DNA of 48,026 nt from CAYJEO01 sp964369355 (GTDB taxonomy: Bacteria; Bacillota_I; Bacilli_A; RF39; UBA660): contig CAYJEO010000006.1 of assembly GCA_964369355.1 (NCBI GenBank), positions 1 to 48,026 on the forward strand, written 5' to 3'. This document shows positions 1 to 8,234 of this stretch, piece after piece. Within the stretch, counting starts at the first letter, position 1; every line of letters starts with the position of its first letter. Under the pieces are notes generated by a model. The model worked only from the letters and a program-made list of their open reading frames with translations, ran no database searches and had not been told where the DNA came from. A program made the position numbers and the translations under genes.

Positions 1-1115
1 GCTAAATAAATATCTTCATCCTTAGGTATTTCTCTAAAATAAATAAAATCCATTTCAGGTAAGCAAAATTGATTTTTTCTAATAGTTTGTTTTATTTTAT
101 TTGGAGCATATAACACTAAAAATATAGCACCTATTATAGAAAAAAATGTAATATATTTAATCTTTTCTTCAGCCTCTTCATAAGGTAAATTATACTCTTC
201 ATTAGCATATATTAATTCATTTAATGCACTTGTATGTGAATACACATTAGCTTTAGAATATGTTGTAAAACTGCGATAATCTTCATTATAAGCAATTATT
301 GCAAATTCTAAAAATTCATTATGTGATTTAAATTTCAAATCTGATTTATCTAAATCAAATGAAAATGTAGTATACCCTGGATTTACGGTATTAGATTTAG
401 TATATTCAAATGAAGATTCATTAGTTCCATATGTATACGCTAGATAGTTACCACTTGAAGGCATATCTTTTAAAGGAATTAATATTTCACCTTTAAATGA
501 ATCTAAATATTTAATAGTAGATCCTGAATACATAGATAAGTATAGTTCTGATGAATCATTATAAAATAAAGCTGCATTATTCATTTCATACTGAATTTCA
601 AATACTATCTCTTCTCTATAAACTCCATCAATATAAAGCATTAAAGCTTCATAATCTCTACCATACTCATTATAAGGTCCGTCACTATGATACCAATAAC
701 CTGGCCCATAAAAATTGTTATATCCAACATAATCAATGTCATCCCAATATAATTTATCACTTTCTTTATAAACAATCTCACTACCATCTTCTAATATTTG
801 TTTGACAGATAAAACTTTATAATCAATTTTTAAACCATCAACATAATCTTCAGGTAAGTCTCGCCATAATTCCCAAAATAAATTATTTTCAAAAGCAGCA
901 TGTATGTCAAAAGTAAGTTTTTCTGTAATAATAACTTTAGAATTATTATCATATTCATCTACTAATACAGCACTATATTCTACATCTGTTATTCTCGCAT
1001 AATCAAATGGATTTATAGTTTCAAAAAAACCACTTCCTATTAAACTTAAAAGACCAAAAAAAAGATAAATAAACATTATTAAAATAATATTTATTGCTAT
1101 AGATCTTAACTTCAT
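1..1115 (-). CDS. DUF2207-type membrane protein, 3' end beyond the window
   Basis: An open frame runs from an ATG at 1113-1115 to the window edge without a stop (371 codons). It was found by reading the reverse complement. The visible part has an N-terminal hydrophobic signal/anchor (about residues 5-25), a long Tyr/Asp-rich extracellular-type domain, a second hydrophobic segment near the left edge, and then FREIPKDEDIYLA. The layout of signal, N-terminal domain, TM and a YFREIP-like motif is what I know from DUF2207 membrane proteins; their function is unknown. GGGGG lies just upstream of the ATG. It is transcribed divergently from the GNAT gene. Family assignment is from memory of the motif; the missing C-terminus would normally hold further TM helices and a low-complexity tail. 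Confidence 0.7.
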   Translation of the reverse strand, partial: MKLRSIAINIILIMFIYLFFGLLSLIGSGFFETINPFDYARITDVEYSAVLVDEYDNNSKVIITEKLTFDIHAAFENNLFWELWRDLPEDYVDGLKIDYKVLSVKQILEDGSEIVYKESDKLYWDDIDYVGYNNFYGPGYWYHSDGPYNEYGRDYEALMLYIDGVYREEIVFEIQYEMNNAALFYNDSSELYLSMYSGSTIKYLDSFKGEILIPLKDMPSSGNYLAYTYGTNESSFEYTKSNTVNPGYTTFSFDLDKSDLKFKSHNEFLEFAIIAYNEDYRSFTTYSKANVYSHTSALNELIYANEEYNLPYEEAEEKIKYITFFSIIGAIFLVLYAPNKIKQTIRKNQFCLPEMDFIYFREIPKDEDIYL

Positions 1116-1158
1116 TTAAATACCCCCTATATCATAACTATATATAGTATAACATATT

Positions 1159-1187
1159 TTGACTTATTTCTAATACTTTGTTATTAT
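1159..1187 (+). promoter_or_regulatory. Sigma-A-type promoter for the GNAT gene
   Basis: TTGACT (1159-1164), a 17-bp spacer and TATTAT (1182-1187), 25 bases before the GNAT start codon. This is one of the clearest promoters in the window, although background AT richness makes -10 matches cheap. Confidence 0.6.
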
Positions 1188-1211
1188 GAATTTATACAAA
1201 GGAGGTTATTA

Positions 1212-1685
1212 ATGTTTGAAATAAATTATTTAAACGATTATTATAATACTCCTGACTTTATAAATTTAGTAAATGAAATTTATGAACTAACTAGTTTTTT
1301 AGAAAATGATTATCCTAATTTTAATGATTGGTTTTTTAATAAACAAATTAAAAACCTAAAGACAACTCGAACAACCTTATTTGTACAAGATAATAAGAAA
1401 ATAATAGCTGTAGCGCATTTGAAAAATGATAATGAAAAAAAGATATGCACTATTTATGTAAGAGAAGATAAACGCAATTTAAAAATAGGTACAAGTTTAC
1501 TAAATAAATCTTTTGAAATCTTAAATACTACTTCCCCTATTATAACTTTTAAAAAGCATAAATTAAAAGAATTTGAATCAATCATAAATAAATATAATTG
1601 GAAATTAACAGATACTACTACTAGCGAATATGAATATAATAATTTCAATAAAAAAATTAAAGTCATAAAAAAAACAAGTAATTAA
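1212..1685 (+). CDS. GNAT-family N-acetyltransferase (divergent)
   Basis: 157 aa with a strong AAAGGAGG ribosome site 7 bases before the ATG. The central part follows the GNAT fold pattern: a strand (IIAVAHL, about 64-70), a second strand (ICTIYV, 78-83), and then the acetyl-CoA loop and helix RNLKIGTSLLNKS (88-100), where the first glycine of the usual R-x-x-G-x-G is Lys91. The family transfers acetyl groups from acetyl-CoA to amines; the substrate cannot be read from sequence. It stands alone with its own promoter and converges on the next minus-strand gene, the two stop codons lying in one terminator hairpin. The Lys in the pyrophosphate loop makes activity less certain. Confidence 0.65.
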   Translation: MFEINYLNDYYNTPDFINLVNEIYELTSFLENDYPNFNDWFFNKQIKNLKTTRTTLFVQDNKKIIAVAHLKNDNEKKICTIYVREDKRNLKIGTSLLNKSFEILNTTSPIITFKKHKLKEFESIINKYNWKLTDTTTSEYEYNNFNKKIKVIKKTSN

Positions 1686-1694
1686 ACTTGTTTT
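1671..1694. terminator. Bidirectional terminator between the GNAT gene and the unknown gene
   Basis: A perfect 9-bp stem AAAACAAGT / ACTTGTTTT (1671-1679 and 1686-1694) with loop AATTAA; A and T tracts serve both directions. Both convergent stop codons fall in the loop or stem. Confidence 0.8.
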
Positions 1695-2518
1695 AATGCC
1701 TTTATTGCTTTTTTAATATCATTACTTTCTTGATTAATTATTTTTTCATAATTTTCTTGTTTTGCTTTATTAATTGCAGTAAAATATTTATTTTGTAAAT
1801 CCGATAAATATTTAAGATTAATTTCTTTATTTTCAATTTTATTTTTAGCTAAGTAATTTACATTTAATTCATCACAGTATTTTAATGCATCTTCTAAAAA
1901 GTCAAAAGTTTTTAGTACTTTAGTAGTATCTTTATAATATAAATAACCTAAATTTTTGTCTTTATCTAAAGGTAAATCTATACTATTAATTAATTTAATT
2001 TCATTATCTACACTTCCATATGCATATATAACATCATATAATAAAGTATTAGTGCCGTAAACTACACTTTCACCGACTAAATGGGCTAAGTTAACAATAT
2101 ATCCTTTATCTACAAACATGCAAGCATAAACCATTTTTTTATCTTCTATAAAATCAGTAGATATATAATTTATAAACTTAACTCTTATTTCATCATCTAA
2201 TAAATAAGTAGTTAAGAAAGTTGGAATTGTTCCTAATGTTTTAGAAGCTACTTCATTTAAAGTAATATCTTCTTTTAACGTTAAATAATCTATTCCATTA
2301 TAATCTTGATGGTAATCATATAAATTTTGTTCCCTTAAAAATTCTTTTAAGTAACCTTTACCTTCTCTATAAGAATAATTAAGATTATCATCTTTTAGTT
2401 TATTGAAAACTAAAGTAGCATAGTAATCAATATCATCTATAGTTAAAGAATTAATACCTTCATCTTCTAATTGTAAAAATGCACATCCTATAATATCTTG
2501 ATAATAAATTTTTTTCAT
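1682..2518 (-). CDS. Hypothetical cytosolic protein
   Basis: 278 aa from the ATG at 2518, which follows AGGTGA with 5-base spacing. An upstream in-frame GTG at 2527 lies inside that ribosome site and is unlikely to be the start. There is no signal peptide or TM segment. The protein is acidic and Tyr/Asp/Leu-rich, with a Lys/Glu-rich helical C-terminus (about 230-278) that may form a coiled coil. I recognise no motif or family. It is flanked by short stand-alone genes and shares a terminator with the GNAT gene, so it is probably monocistronic. Confidence 0.75.
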   Translation of the reverse strand: MKKIYYQDIIGCAFLQLEDEGINSLTIDDIDYYATLVFNKLKDDNLNYSYREGKGYLKEFLREQNLYDYHQDYNGIDYLTLKEDITLNEVASKTLGTIPTFLTTYLLDDEIRVKFINYISTDFIEDKKMVYACMFVDKGYIVNLAHLVGESVVYGTNTLLYDVIYAYGSVDNEIKLINSIDLPLDKDKNLGYLYYKDTTKVLKTFDFLEDALKYCDELNVNYLAKNKIENKEINLKYLSDLQNKYFTAINKAKQENYEKIINQESNDIKKAIKALKQV

Positions 2519-2592
2519 ATTATTCACCTAATATTATAATAACACTATTTATATTAAAAATAAAGTATGATAAAATTAATATAGGTGGTAAA

Positions 2593-2985
2593 ATGAAAGT
2601 ATTAAGTATACAACAACCTTTTGCAACTGCTATAAAAAATAATGACAAATTAATAGAAACTAGAAGTTTTAAAACGAATTTTAGAGGTGAATTTTTAATT
2701 CACTCTTCTTTATCTAAAACTTCTTTAAATAATTTATCAGAAAAAACTAAAAAGTTAGTTAAAGATTATGAATTAGAATATGGTTATATTTTATGTAAAG
2801 CAGTGTTAGTTGATTGTATTAAAATGGATGAACAATTTTTAAAAGAAATAAAAAGAAATAATAAAGAATATTTATTAGGACATTATGAATTAGATAGATA
2901 TGCATGGATTTTAGAAAACGTTGAAATTTTAGATGAACCGATCAAAGCTAAAGGTCAATTAGGATTTTGGAATTATGATATTTAA
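2593..2985 (+). CDS. ASCH domain protein
   Basis: 130 aa with the ribosome site AGGTGG before the ATG. The N-terminal MKVLSIQQPFATAI, the strand GEFLIHSS (about 33-40), GYILCKAVLVDC (57-68) and the closing AWILENVEIL...KGQLGFWNY pattern are typical of the ASCH/PUA-like beta-barrel. The family binds RNA, and some members hydrolyse N4-acetylcytidine or act as coactivators; which applies here is unknown. The length matches single-domain ASCH proteins. It is convergent with the HD-domain gene, and the two share a symmetrical terminator that includes this gene's stop codon. Confidence 0.8.
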   Translation: MKVLSIQQPFATAIKNNDKLIETRSFKTNFRGEFLIHSSLSKTSLNNLSEKTKKLVKDYELEYGYILCKAVLVDCIKMDEQFLKEIKRNNKEYLLGHYELDRYAWILENVEILDEPIKAKGQLGFWNYDI

Positions 2986-3009
2986 AAAAGCAAAATTAAT
3001 TGCTTTTTT
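2984..3009. terminator. Bidirectional terminator between the ASCH and HD genes
   Basis: Perfect 10-bp stem AAAAAAGCAA / TTGCTTTTTT (2984-2993, 3000-3009) with loop AATTAA. It overlaps the 3' ends of both convergent genes. Confidence 0.8.
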
Positions 3010-3742
3010 CTTTTACTATTTTTTTACTATTATAATTCATTTTCTCTTCCATAAATTTAAATAAAATATCATAATAAGGTTTAACAACTTCATTACAAAA
3101 TTTTGATTCCATTTGTTTATAATACTTATATAAATATTCATAACTTATATCATAATTAATATCAAATACTAATGCTAATCTTAATATCAATCTATCATTT
3201 TTATTTTTTAAATCTTTTATATTAACACATTCATAATTTTTAAAAGATTCATCTACTTCTTTAGTAATATTTTCTAAATCTAATTCTATATTAATTATTT
3301 CATGATTTAATATAACATTTAAAATATCAATTTTATCTGTATCTCTTATAAGTTTGCCAAATATTTCATATCTATCATTACTTTTTTCCAAGTTTAATTT
3401 ATTATGATTAGTAATAGAATATTTAATTAATTCATAATCATCTTCATTAGTCCAATATTCATTTATATATTCTTTATTAAATAAGATGTCTACACCAAAA
3501 TCAGCATGATCTACTGATTTAGTATCAAAAAAAGTATTATATTGCTTTACTTGTTCAAATCTTCCAAAATCATGTAATAAACCTATTAATGTCGCTAATT
3601 TTATATCATATTCATTAAAACCTAAGCTTTTTGCAAATAAATTACATAAAGACATAACTCTTAAAGAATGATTATATTTTTCTTTTATTTTTGGATCTTC
3701 CATATCAAAATTTGATACGTAATTTGTAAATATTTTTATCAT
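2996..3742 (-). CDS. HD-domain metal-dependent phosphohydrolase
   Basis: 248 aa using the ATG at 3742, six bases after AGGTG; the GTG at 3751 and ATG at 3748 overlap the ribosome site. HD-superfamily metal ligands are visible: H25 (KYNHSLRV), H57-D58 (LLHDFGRFEQ) and D78-H79 (SVDHADFG). The family hydrolyses phosphate esters of nucleotides or cyclic nucleotides, and this subgroup is annotated only as HD domain-containing. The C-terminal half is helical and Lys-rich. It appears monocistronic; downstream lies the shared terminator, and upstream (3743-3784) is the edge of the repeat-bounded cassette. The substrate cannot be predicted. Confidence 0.85.
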   Translation of the reverse strand: MIKIFTNYVSNFDMEDPKIKEKYNHSLRVMSLCNLFAKSLGFNEYDIKLATLIGLLHDFGRFEQVKQYNTFFDTKSVDHADFGVDILFNKEYINEYWTNEDDYELIKYSITNHNKLNLEKSNDRYEIFGKLIRDTDKIDILNVILNHEIINIELDLENITKEVDESFKNYECVNIKDLKNKNDRLILRLALVFDINYDISYEYLYKYYKQMESKFCNEVVKPYYDILFKFMEEKMNYNSKKIVKEKSN

Positions 3743-3784
3743 TTTCATCACCTTATATATTTATATTACATAAATTTATAAAAA

Positions 3785-3838
3785 AAAACAAGTTTACTTG
3801 CTTTTTCTTTCTATTGCTTCATTTAATGAATATATACA
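3785..3838. repeat. Left copy of a 54-bp direct repeat (displaced queH 3' end)
   Basis: Matches 5068-5121 at 53 of 54 positions (T3812 against G5095). The right copy is the last 14 codons, the stop and the terminator of queH; this copy has no gene attached. It lies downstream of a two-gene cassette, so together the repeats bracket that cassette. The hairpin CAAG-TAAA-CTTG followed by T4 (minus strand) could still act as a terminator for the cassette. Confidence 0.85.
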
Positions 3839-3917
3839 ATTTTTTAAATATTACTTTTTATACTATTATATTAAGAGTTTAAGATTTTTTTCTTTTCTTT
3901 ATCAAATTCTGTTTTCG

Positions 3918-4508
3918 TTATAATTTTTTTTCTAATAATTCCTTCAAATTTATTAAATCTTTATATTTTTTTTCATTCAACGATCCTCCGTTAGCCTCTT
4001 CTTCATCAAATGATTCATGACAATTAGGACAATATTTAGAACTAGCTTCAACTGTACTTAAACAATTTGAACATTTAAATTCAACATGCTCCTCTGCATT
4101 TTGTTTTATATGTTCTTCATGACTTTTTTTTTCTTTAGCATCAGCATTTGCATCTATATCCGATACAAATAACCATTTATTAATGTAGTAATATACTAAT
4201 GCTCCTATTGCACCTGTAATACCTATACCTAATGCTCCTTGTAAAATCATCGAAATCACAAATAATATAAAACTATTCCAATAACAAATTTTTTTACCAA
4301 CTTTATATTGAAATTTTTTTCCGTTTTTCAATCTCAAAACAATCGGAATTAGCATCATAGAAATTGAAATTACAAGTAAATCAGCAAATGCAAGTAAATA
4401 GGAATTTTCTTTAATCGACAACACATCACTGCTTTCATAATTACCTGCTGCTGAAGCATATATTAATAATAACCAAAATATAATACTCCATTTTTTATTA
4501 TTTTTCAT
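3918..4508 (-). CDS. Membrane protein with zinc ribbon and C-terminally cut SHOCT domain
   Basis: 196 aa with the ribosome site GGAGGTG upstream. TM segments at about 7-22, 37-58 and 74-109 are followed by a soluble tail with a zinc ribbon (C146, C149, C160, C163) and then KDLINLKELLEKKL, the first helix of a SHOCT domain, where the frame stops. Directly downstream in another frame is IITKTEFDKEKKKILNS, the expected rest of a SHOCT domain, ending at TAA 3871-3873. The junction is the A8 run (minus strand) at 3924-3931: one more A would join the frames into a 212-aa protein. So this is a slippage site, a recent frameshift or a sequencing error. The gene lies downstream of the 159-aa membrane gene, inside the repeat-bounded cassette. 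Function unknown. Confidence 0.75.
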   Translation of the reverse strand: MKNNKKWSIIFWLLLIYASAAGNYESSDVLSIKENSYLLAFADLLVISISMMLIPIVLRLKNGKKFQYKVGKKICYWNSFILFVISMILQGALGIGITGAIGALVYYYINKWLFVSDIDANADAKEKKSHEEHIKQNAEEHVEFKCSNCLSTVEASSKYCPNCHESFDEEEANGGSLNEKKYKDLINLKELLEKKL

Positions 4509-4541
4509 TCACAACACCTCCAAATAAATTTTATTAAAATA

Positions 4542-5021
4542 CTAACAATTACCTCTTTGCAATCCGATCTGAATTGCATTGTTTATATTATAAGCTACAT
4601 ATGAAAACGACGATCCGATTGTTATATTCATCATGCAATCATAAGTGTAGTAATAATTTCCAAACCCATCTAGTTTAAAAACTATATTTTCATCTAAAAA
4701 ATCTAATTTATTAATAATGTAAAATGTTGTTTTACCAGTTAAAATATTGTTTAACTGTGTAGAATCATATTTCAACGATGCGTTTTCCTGCTCTAAAATT
4801 TCAGTATTTTTTTGACTATCATTTAATTTTACTTGAAAAGTATAAATTTCATTCCTACTCCAAATAAATAAAATAATTATTGTAATTATTAAAATAATAT
4901 TCAAAAAAAGTGATATTCTAGTTTTCAGTAAGGAGTTAAATGTAGAAACTTTGTTTATTGTATTAATTTTTTTTGTATTCTTTTGCTTTTCAATATTATC
5001 TATACGTATTTTTTGCGCCAT
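4542..5021 (-). CDS. Small membrane-anchored coiled-coil protein
   Basis: 159 aa with a GGAGG ribosome site before the ATG. A basic cytosolic N-terminus (1-34) is followed by one TM helix (about 36-54), a predicted extracellular coiled coil (about 58-92, KLNDSQKNTEILEQENASLK) and a small Tyr-rich C-terminal domain with Cys at about 128 and at the last residue, possibly a disulfide. I do not recognise the family. It lies 33 bases upstream of the zinc-ribbon membrane gene in the same direction, so the two probably form one operon. The pair is bracketed by the 54-bp queH-end repeat and may have arrived together. Confidence 0.7.
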   Translation of the reverse strand: MAQKIRIDNIEKQKNTKKINTINKVSTFNSLLKTRISLFLNIILIITIIILFIWSRNEIYTFQVKLNDSQKNTEILEQENASLKYDSTQLNNILTGKTTFYIINKLDFLDENIVFKLDGFGNYYYTYDCMMNITIGSSFSYVAYNINNAIQIGLQRGNC

Positions 5022-5067
5022 AATTATCCTCCACTAAATAATTAGATTCTTTTGTTTAAATTATTTC

Positions 5068-5121
5068 AAAACAAGTTTACTTGCTTTTTCTTTCGATTGC
5101 TTCATTTAATGAATATATACA
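5068..5121. repeat. Right copy of the 54-bp direct repeat (native queH 3' end)
   Basis: Holds the last 14 codons, the stop and the terminator hairpin of queH (5068-5090, stem CAAG/CTTG with the stop codon in the loop). A near-identical copy lies at 3785-3838. The 1.23 kb between the copies holds only the two-gene membrane cassette. Confidence 0.85.
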
Positions 5122-5688
5122 TCCACAGTAATCTTGTCTATATAAATTATGCATTCTAGATAATTCAATAGATTCTTTATAACCATTATTTTTTTTGAAA
5201 TCAGCATATAAATAATCAATTTTATATTTTTCTGATAATTTTTTCCCTATTTGATTTAGCCAAACACTATTTTTATAAGGACTTATTGATAGTGTAGTTG
5301 TATAAAAATCAAATTTATTTTCACTGGCGTATTTGGCTGATTTATCTAGTCTTAATTCATAACATTTAAAACATCTCATACTACCTTCTTTTAAATGTTT
5401 ATATTCTTCTATACTTTGTTCAAATAAAGTAGGTTCATATATTTCATTTATAACTTTAATATTTTCTTTTTTTACAAAATTTATTAATTCTTCATATCTT
5501 TTATTATATTCTTCTATAGTGTCAATATTAGGATTATAAAAATAAATTGTAATGTCAAAGTATTGATTTAATCTTTTTATTACAGCGCTTGAGCAAGGAG
5601 CGCAGCAAACATGTAATAATAAAGTTTTCTTTGAAGTTAAATTACTTATTATATCCTGCATTTTTAAATCATAATTTATTTTATCCAT
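5077..5688 (-). CDS. queH: Epoxyqueuosine reductase QueH
   Basis: 203 aa. QueH (formerly DUF208) reduces epoxyqueuosine to queuosine in tRNA, replacing the unrelated QueG. The signature cysteines are present: LLLHVCCAPCSS (C28, C29, C32), MRCFKCYELR in the middle and YCGC near the C-terminus, which are thought to ligand an Fe-S cluster and a second metal. The start overlaps the rhomboid gene by 8 bases and the ribosome site AGGTAT lies inside it, so translation is probably coupled. No other queuosine synthesis gene is in the window, so the cell may salvage the base or carry those genes elsewhere. Confidence 0.92.
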   Translation of the reverse strand: MDKINYDLKMQDIISNLTSKKTLLLHVCCAPCSSAVIKRLNQYFDITIYFYNPNIDTIEEYNKRYEELINFVKKENIKVINEIYEPTLFEQSIEEYKHLKEGSMRCFKCYELRLDKSAKYASENKFDFYTTTLSISPYKNSVWLNQIGKKLSEKYKIDYLYADFKKNNGYKESIELSRMHNLYRQDYCGCIYSLNEAIERKSK

Positions 5689-6826
5689 ATATACCTAAAT
5701 ATAGTAAAAATGAAATTAAAATTAAAGTTAGTATAACACCATTTATTTGATCTGTTTTAGTAGTCTTATAAGCAACACCTACACACATAGTAGCAAATAA
5801 TCCACCGACTAACCCACCGATATGAGCAGCTAAATCAATACCTGAAACTATTAAACTAATTGCTAAGTTAAATACTATTAAAGGTAATAGTTGTGTTTTA
5901 ATAACTGTTCCAAAATAAACACGATAATAATTCCCAAAATAAATTAGTGCAGATAATAAACCAAATATAGCACCACTTGCGCCTACTCCGACTATATAAT
6001 CTGGTAAGAATAAAATCGAGAATAATGATCCTACTATTCCACTTACTATATATATAAATAAGAATTTATATTTTCCAAAGAAATTTTCTATTTGAGGCCC
6101 TAATATATAAAGTGCGTACATATTAACACCTAAATGAATTATATTAGCGTGTAAAAACATTGCTAATATTAAACGATTAAATTCATAGGTTTTTAACGTT
6201 TCATTAGTTATTGCTCCTAAATCAAATAATACATTAGGATCTATTTCTGGACTTATTATAAATGTATAGGCAAAAAATATTATATTTAATAAAATTAATA
6301 CATAAGTCATTACTGGTTTTTTAGGTTTAAATAATTCTTCTGCTCTAGTAGCATCAACTTGATTTTTAGCATTAATTTCATCCATTATCTTAGTAAATAA
6401 ATTAATACCTTCTTCTTTTATTTCTAGTTCTAAATTAATATCTGGAAATTCATTTATGATAAATTCATATTTATTTATATCTGTAAATTCATCTAAATGG
6501 GCTAAATTTTCATAGTCAGAAGTGTTAGTAACATTTTCTCCCATATTAACAAATAAACTTAATGTTTTTAATTTAAATGAAAATGTTTTTTTTCTAATTT
6601 GTTTAACAATTTGATTAGTTTTTAATATATCATAATTTAATTGTTCATCATTGTGAATATAATTACTTACTATTCTAATTATTTTATATTTACTATCTAA
6701 ATTTTCTAACCAAATTTCATTTTTTGCTCCATGAAGTACTATTGGATTGTAATTTTTTTTAGTTATAAAGTAATGTAACAAACGCATTACTACTTCATCT
6801 GTTTTATTTAACATAGCATCATTCAT
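5681..6826 (-). CDS. Rhomboid family intramembrane serine protease
   Basis: 381 aa, ribosome site GAAGGTG. A soluble N-terminal domain (about 1-170) precedes six to seven TM helices. Rhomboid hallmarks are HLGVNMYALY (the H-x-x-x-N motif), GASGAIFG with the catalytic Ser284, and AHIGGLVGG with His335 as the dyad partner. The large cytosolic N-terminal domain resembles that of B. subtilis GluP/YqgP rather than minimal rhomboids. The enzyme cleaves TM substrates in the membrane; the substrate is unknown. It is the first gene of a two-gene operon with queH, transcribed divergently from tspO. Confidence 0.92.
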   Translation of the reverse strand: MNDAMLNKTDEVVMRLLHYFITKKNYNPIVLHGAKNEIWLENLDSKYKIIRIVSNYIHNDEQLNYDILKTNQIVKQIRKKTFSFKLKTLSLFVNMGENVTNTSDYENLAHLDEFTDINKYEFIINEFPDINLELEIKEEGINLFTKIMDEINAKNQVDATRAEELFKPKKPVMTYVLILLNIIFFAYTFIISPEIDPNVLFDLGAITNETLKTYEFNRLILAMFLHANIIHLGVNMYALYILGPQIENFFGKYKFLFIYIVSGIVGSLFSILFLPDYIVGVGASGAIFGLLSALIYFGNYYRVYFGTVIKTQLLPLIVFNLAISLIVSGIDLAAHIGGLVGGLFATMCVGVAYKTTKTDQINGVILTLILISFLLYLGIYG

Positions 6827-6892
6827 AAAACACCTTCTTTCTTATAATTTTTTTAATCTTAATTAATATACTTAATTAAGGAGGAAATAAGT

Positions 6893-7348
6893 ATGAAAAA
6901 TATACTTAAGTTTTTATTTATTTTTGCTTTATGGGTAGTGCCTGTTATGTTTTTTAATTTTGATATGGCTTATTATAATTCACTTAATTTACCATTTTTC
7001 ACACCAGACCCATTTGTTTTTTCTATTGTTTGGACTATAATTTACTTTTTAATTTCAATAAACATTTATATGATAACTAATAATTTTAACTTAAATGATA
7101 TAAAAGAATATCGTAATAGTTTAATAATTAATTATATATTTAATATGTTATTCACTTTTTTCTTTATTACTTTAAAAAGTCCTTTTCTAGCTTTTGTTGA
7201 TACTATAATTGTTTTCTTATCAACTCTGTTTTTATATTACGAATCTAAAAGTTTAGATAGTAAATCATCTATTTATTTAATACCTTATGTAATATGGTCA
7301 ATGTTTGCGGTATTACTAAGTGTATCTATTTACTTTCTAAATCTGTAA
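6893..7348 (+). CDS. TspO/MBR family protein
   Basis: 151 aa with the ribosome site AAGGAGG 7 bases before the ATG. Five hydrophobic segments and the N-terminal pattern LPFFTPDPFVFSIVWTIIYFLI (about 33-54) match the family motif between TM1 and TM2 (P-x-x-P-P-x-x-V-F-x-I-V-W-x-x-L-Y). TspO proteins are five-helix membrane proteins that bind porphyrins and other hydrophobic ligands. This one is short of tryptophans (about three), so it is divergent. The last 23 bases overlap the convergent pseudouridine synthase gene. Confidence 0.8.
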   Translation: MKNILKFLFIFALWVVPVMFFNFDMAYYNSLNLPFFTPDPFVFSIVWTIIYFLISINIYMITNNFNLNDIKEYRNSLIINYIFNMLFTFFFITLKSPFLAFVDTIIVFLSTLFLYYESKSLDSKSSIYLIPYVIWSMFAVLLSVSIYFLNL

Positions 7349-8234
7349 AAGCATCTAATATATTAACTATTTTTTCAGGTATTTCTGAATTAAATTCCAT
7401 GTACTGTTTTGTTGTTGGGTGAACAAATCCTAATTCTTTAGCATGTAGGCATTGCCCTTCTTCATTAATTTTTTTCTTACCACCATATACAGCATCATTT
7501 ACGATAGGATGTCCTATATAATTCATATGTACTCTTATTTGGTGAGTACGCCCTGTTTCTAATTGTAGTTCAATCAATGTTACTTCTTTATATCTTTTTA
7601 ATACTTTAAAATGAGTTGTTGCTTCTTTAGAATTAGTTGAAGTGACAGTCATTTTTTTTCTATCTCTTACATCTCTTCCGATTGGGGCTTTAATAGTTCC
7701 TGTTTCATTATTAATAACTCCCCACACTAAAGCTATATATTTTCTATGTGTTGTTTTTTCTTCTAATTGTTTTGCTAAAAATTCATGTGCTTTGTTGTTT
7801 TTGGCAACCATTATTAATCCAGTTGTATAAGCGTCTATTCTATGAACTATTCCTGGTCTAAATTCACCATTAACATCTGATAATTCCTTTGAATGAAATA
7901 ATAATGCATTTACTAATGTGCCACTAGTATTTCCATTACCTGGATGTACTACCATTCCATTTTCTTTATTTATAATCATTACATCATTATCTTCATAAAC
8001 AACATCTATTTTTATATCTTCCGCTATAGCATCCATAATTTCTTCTTGAATTTCTTCTAATGAAATTTTATCATTCGCTCTAATTACTTGTCCTACTTTT
8101 GGTACTATTCCATTTACTAATACTTTTTTATCTTTTATGTGTTTTTGAACTCTTGTTCTACTTTGATCTAATTTTTCCATAAGGTAAGCGTCTAATCTTT
8201 TCTTACCTTCTATATCTACTATTATTTCTATCAT
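7326..8234 (-). CDS. RluD-type 23S rRNA pseudouridine synthase
   Basis: 302 aa from the ATG at 8234. That start forms an ATGA overlap with the lspA stop and has GGAAGG 10 bases upstream; an in-frame ATG at 8252 lacks a ribosome site. An N-terminal S4 RNA-binding domain (KRLDAYLMEKLDQSRTRVQK, about 7-26) is followed by the RsuA/RluA catalytic domain with HRIDAYTTG (the H-R-x-D-x-x-T/S-G motif with the catalytic Asp) and ETGRTHQIRVH. The lspA-rluD pair is the B. subtilis lspA-ylyB arrangement. The exact uridine target cannot be told from sequence. Confidence 0.93.
   Translation of the reverse strand: MIEIIVDIEGKKRLDAYLMEKLDQSRTRVQKHIKDKKVLVNGIVPKVGQVIRANDKISLEEIQEEIMDAIAEDIKIDVVYEDNDVMIINKENGMVVHPGNGNTSGTLVNALLFHSKELSDVNGEFRPGIVHRIDAYTTGLIMVAKNNKAHEFLAKQLEEKTTHRKYIALVWGVINNETGTIKAPIGRDVRDRKKMTVTSTNSKEATTHFKVLKRYKEVTLIELQLETGRTHQIRVHMNYIGHPIVNDAVYGGKKKINEEGQCLHAKELGFVHPTTKQYMEFNSEIPEKIVNILDAFTDLESK

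Noticed and set aside
551..805. 84-aa plus-strand reading frame
   Set aside because: It lies opposite the long open frame of the DUF2207-type gene, has no ribosome site and a His/Tyr-rich composition typical of an antisense shadow.
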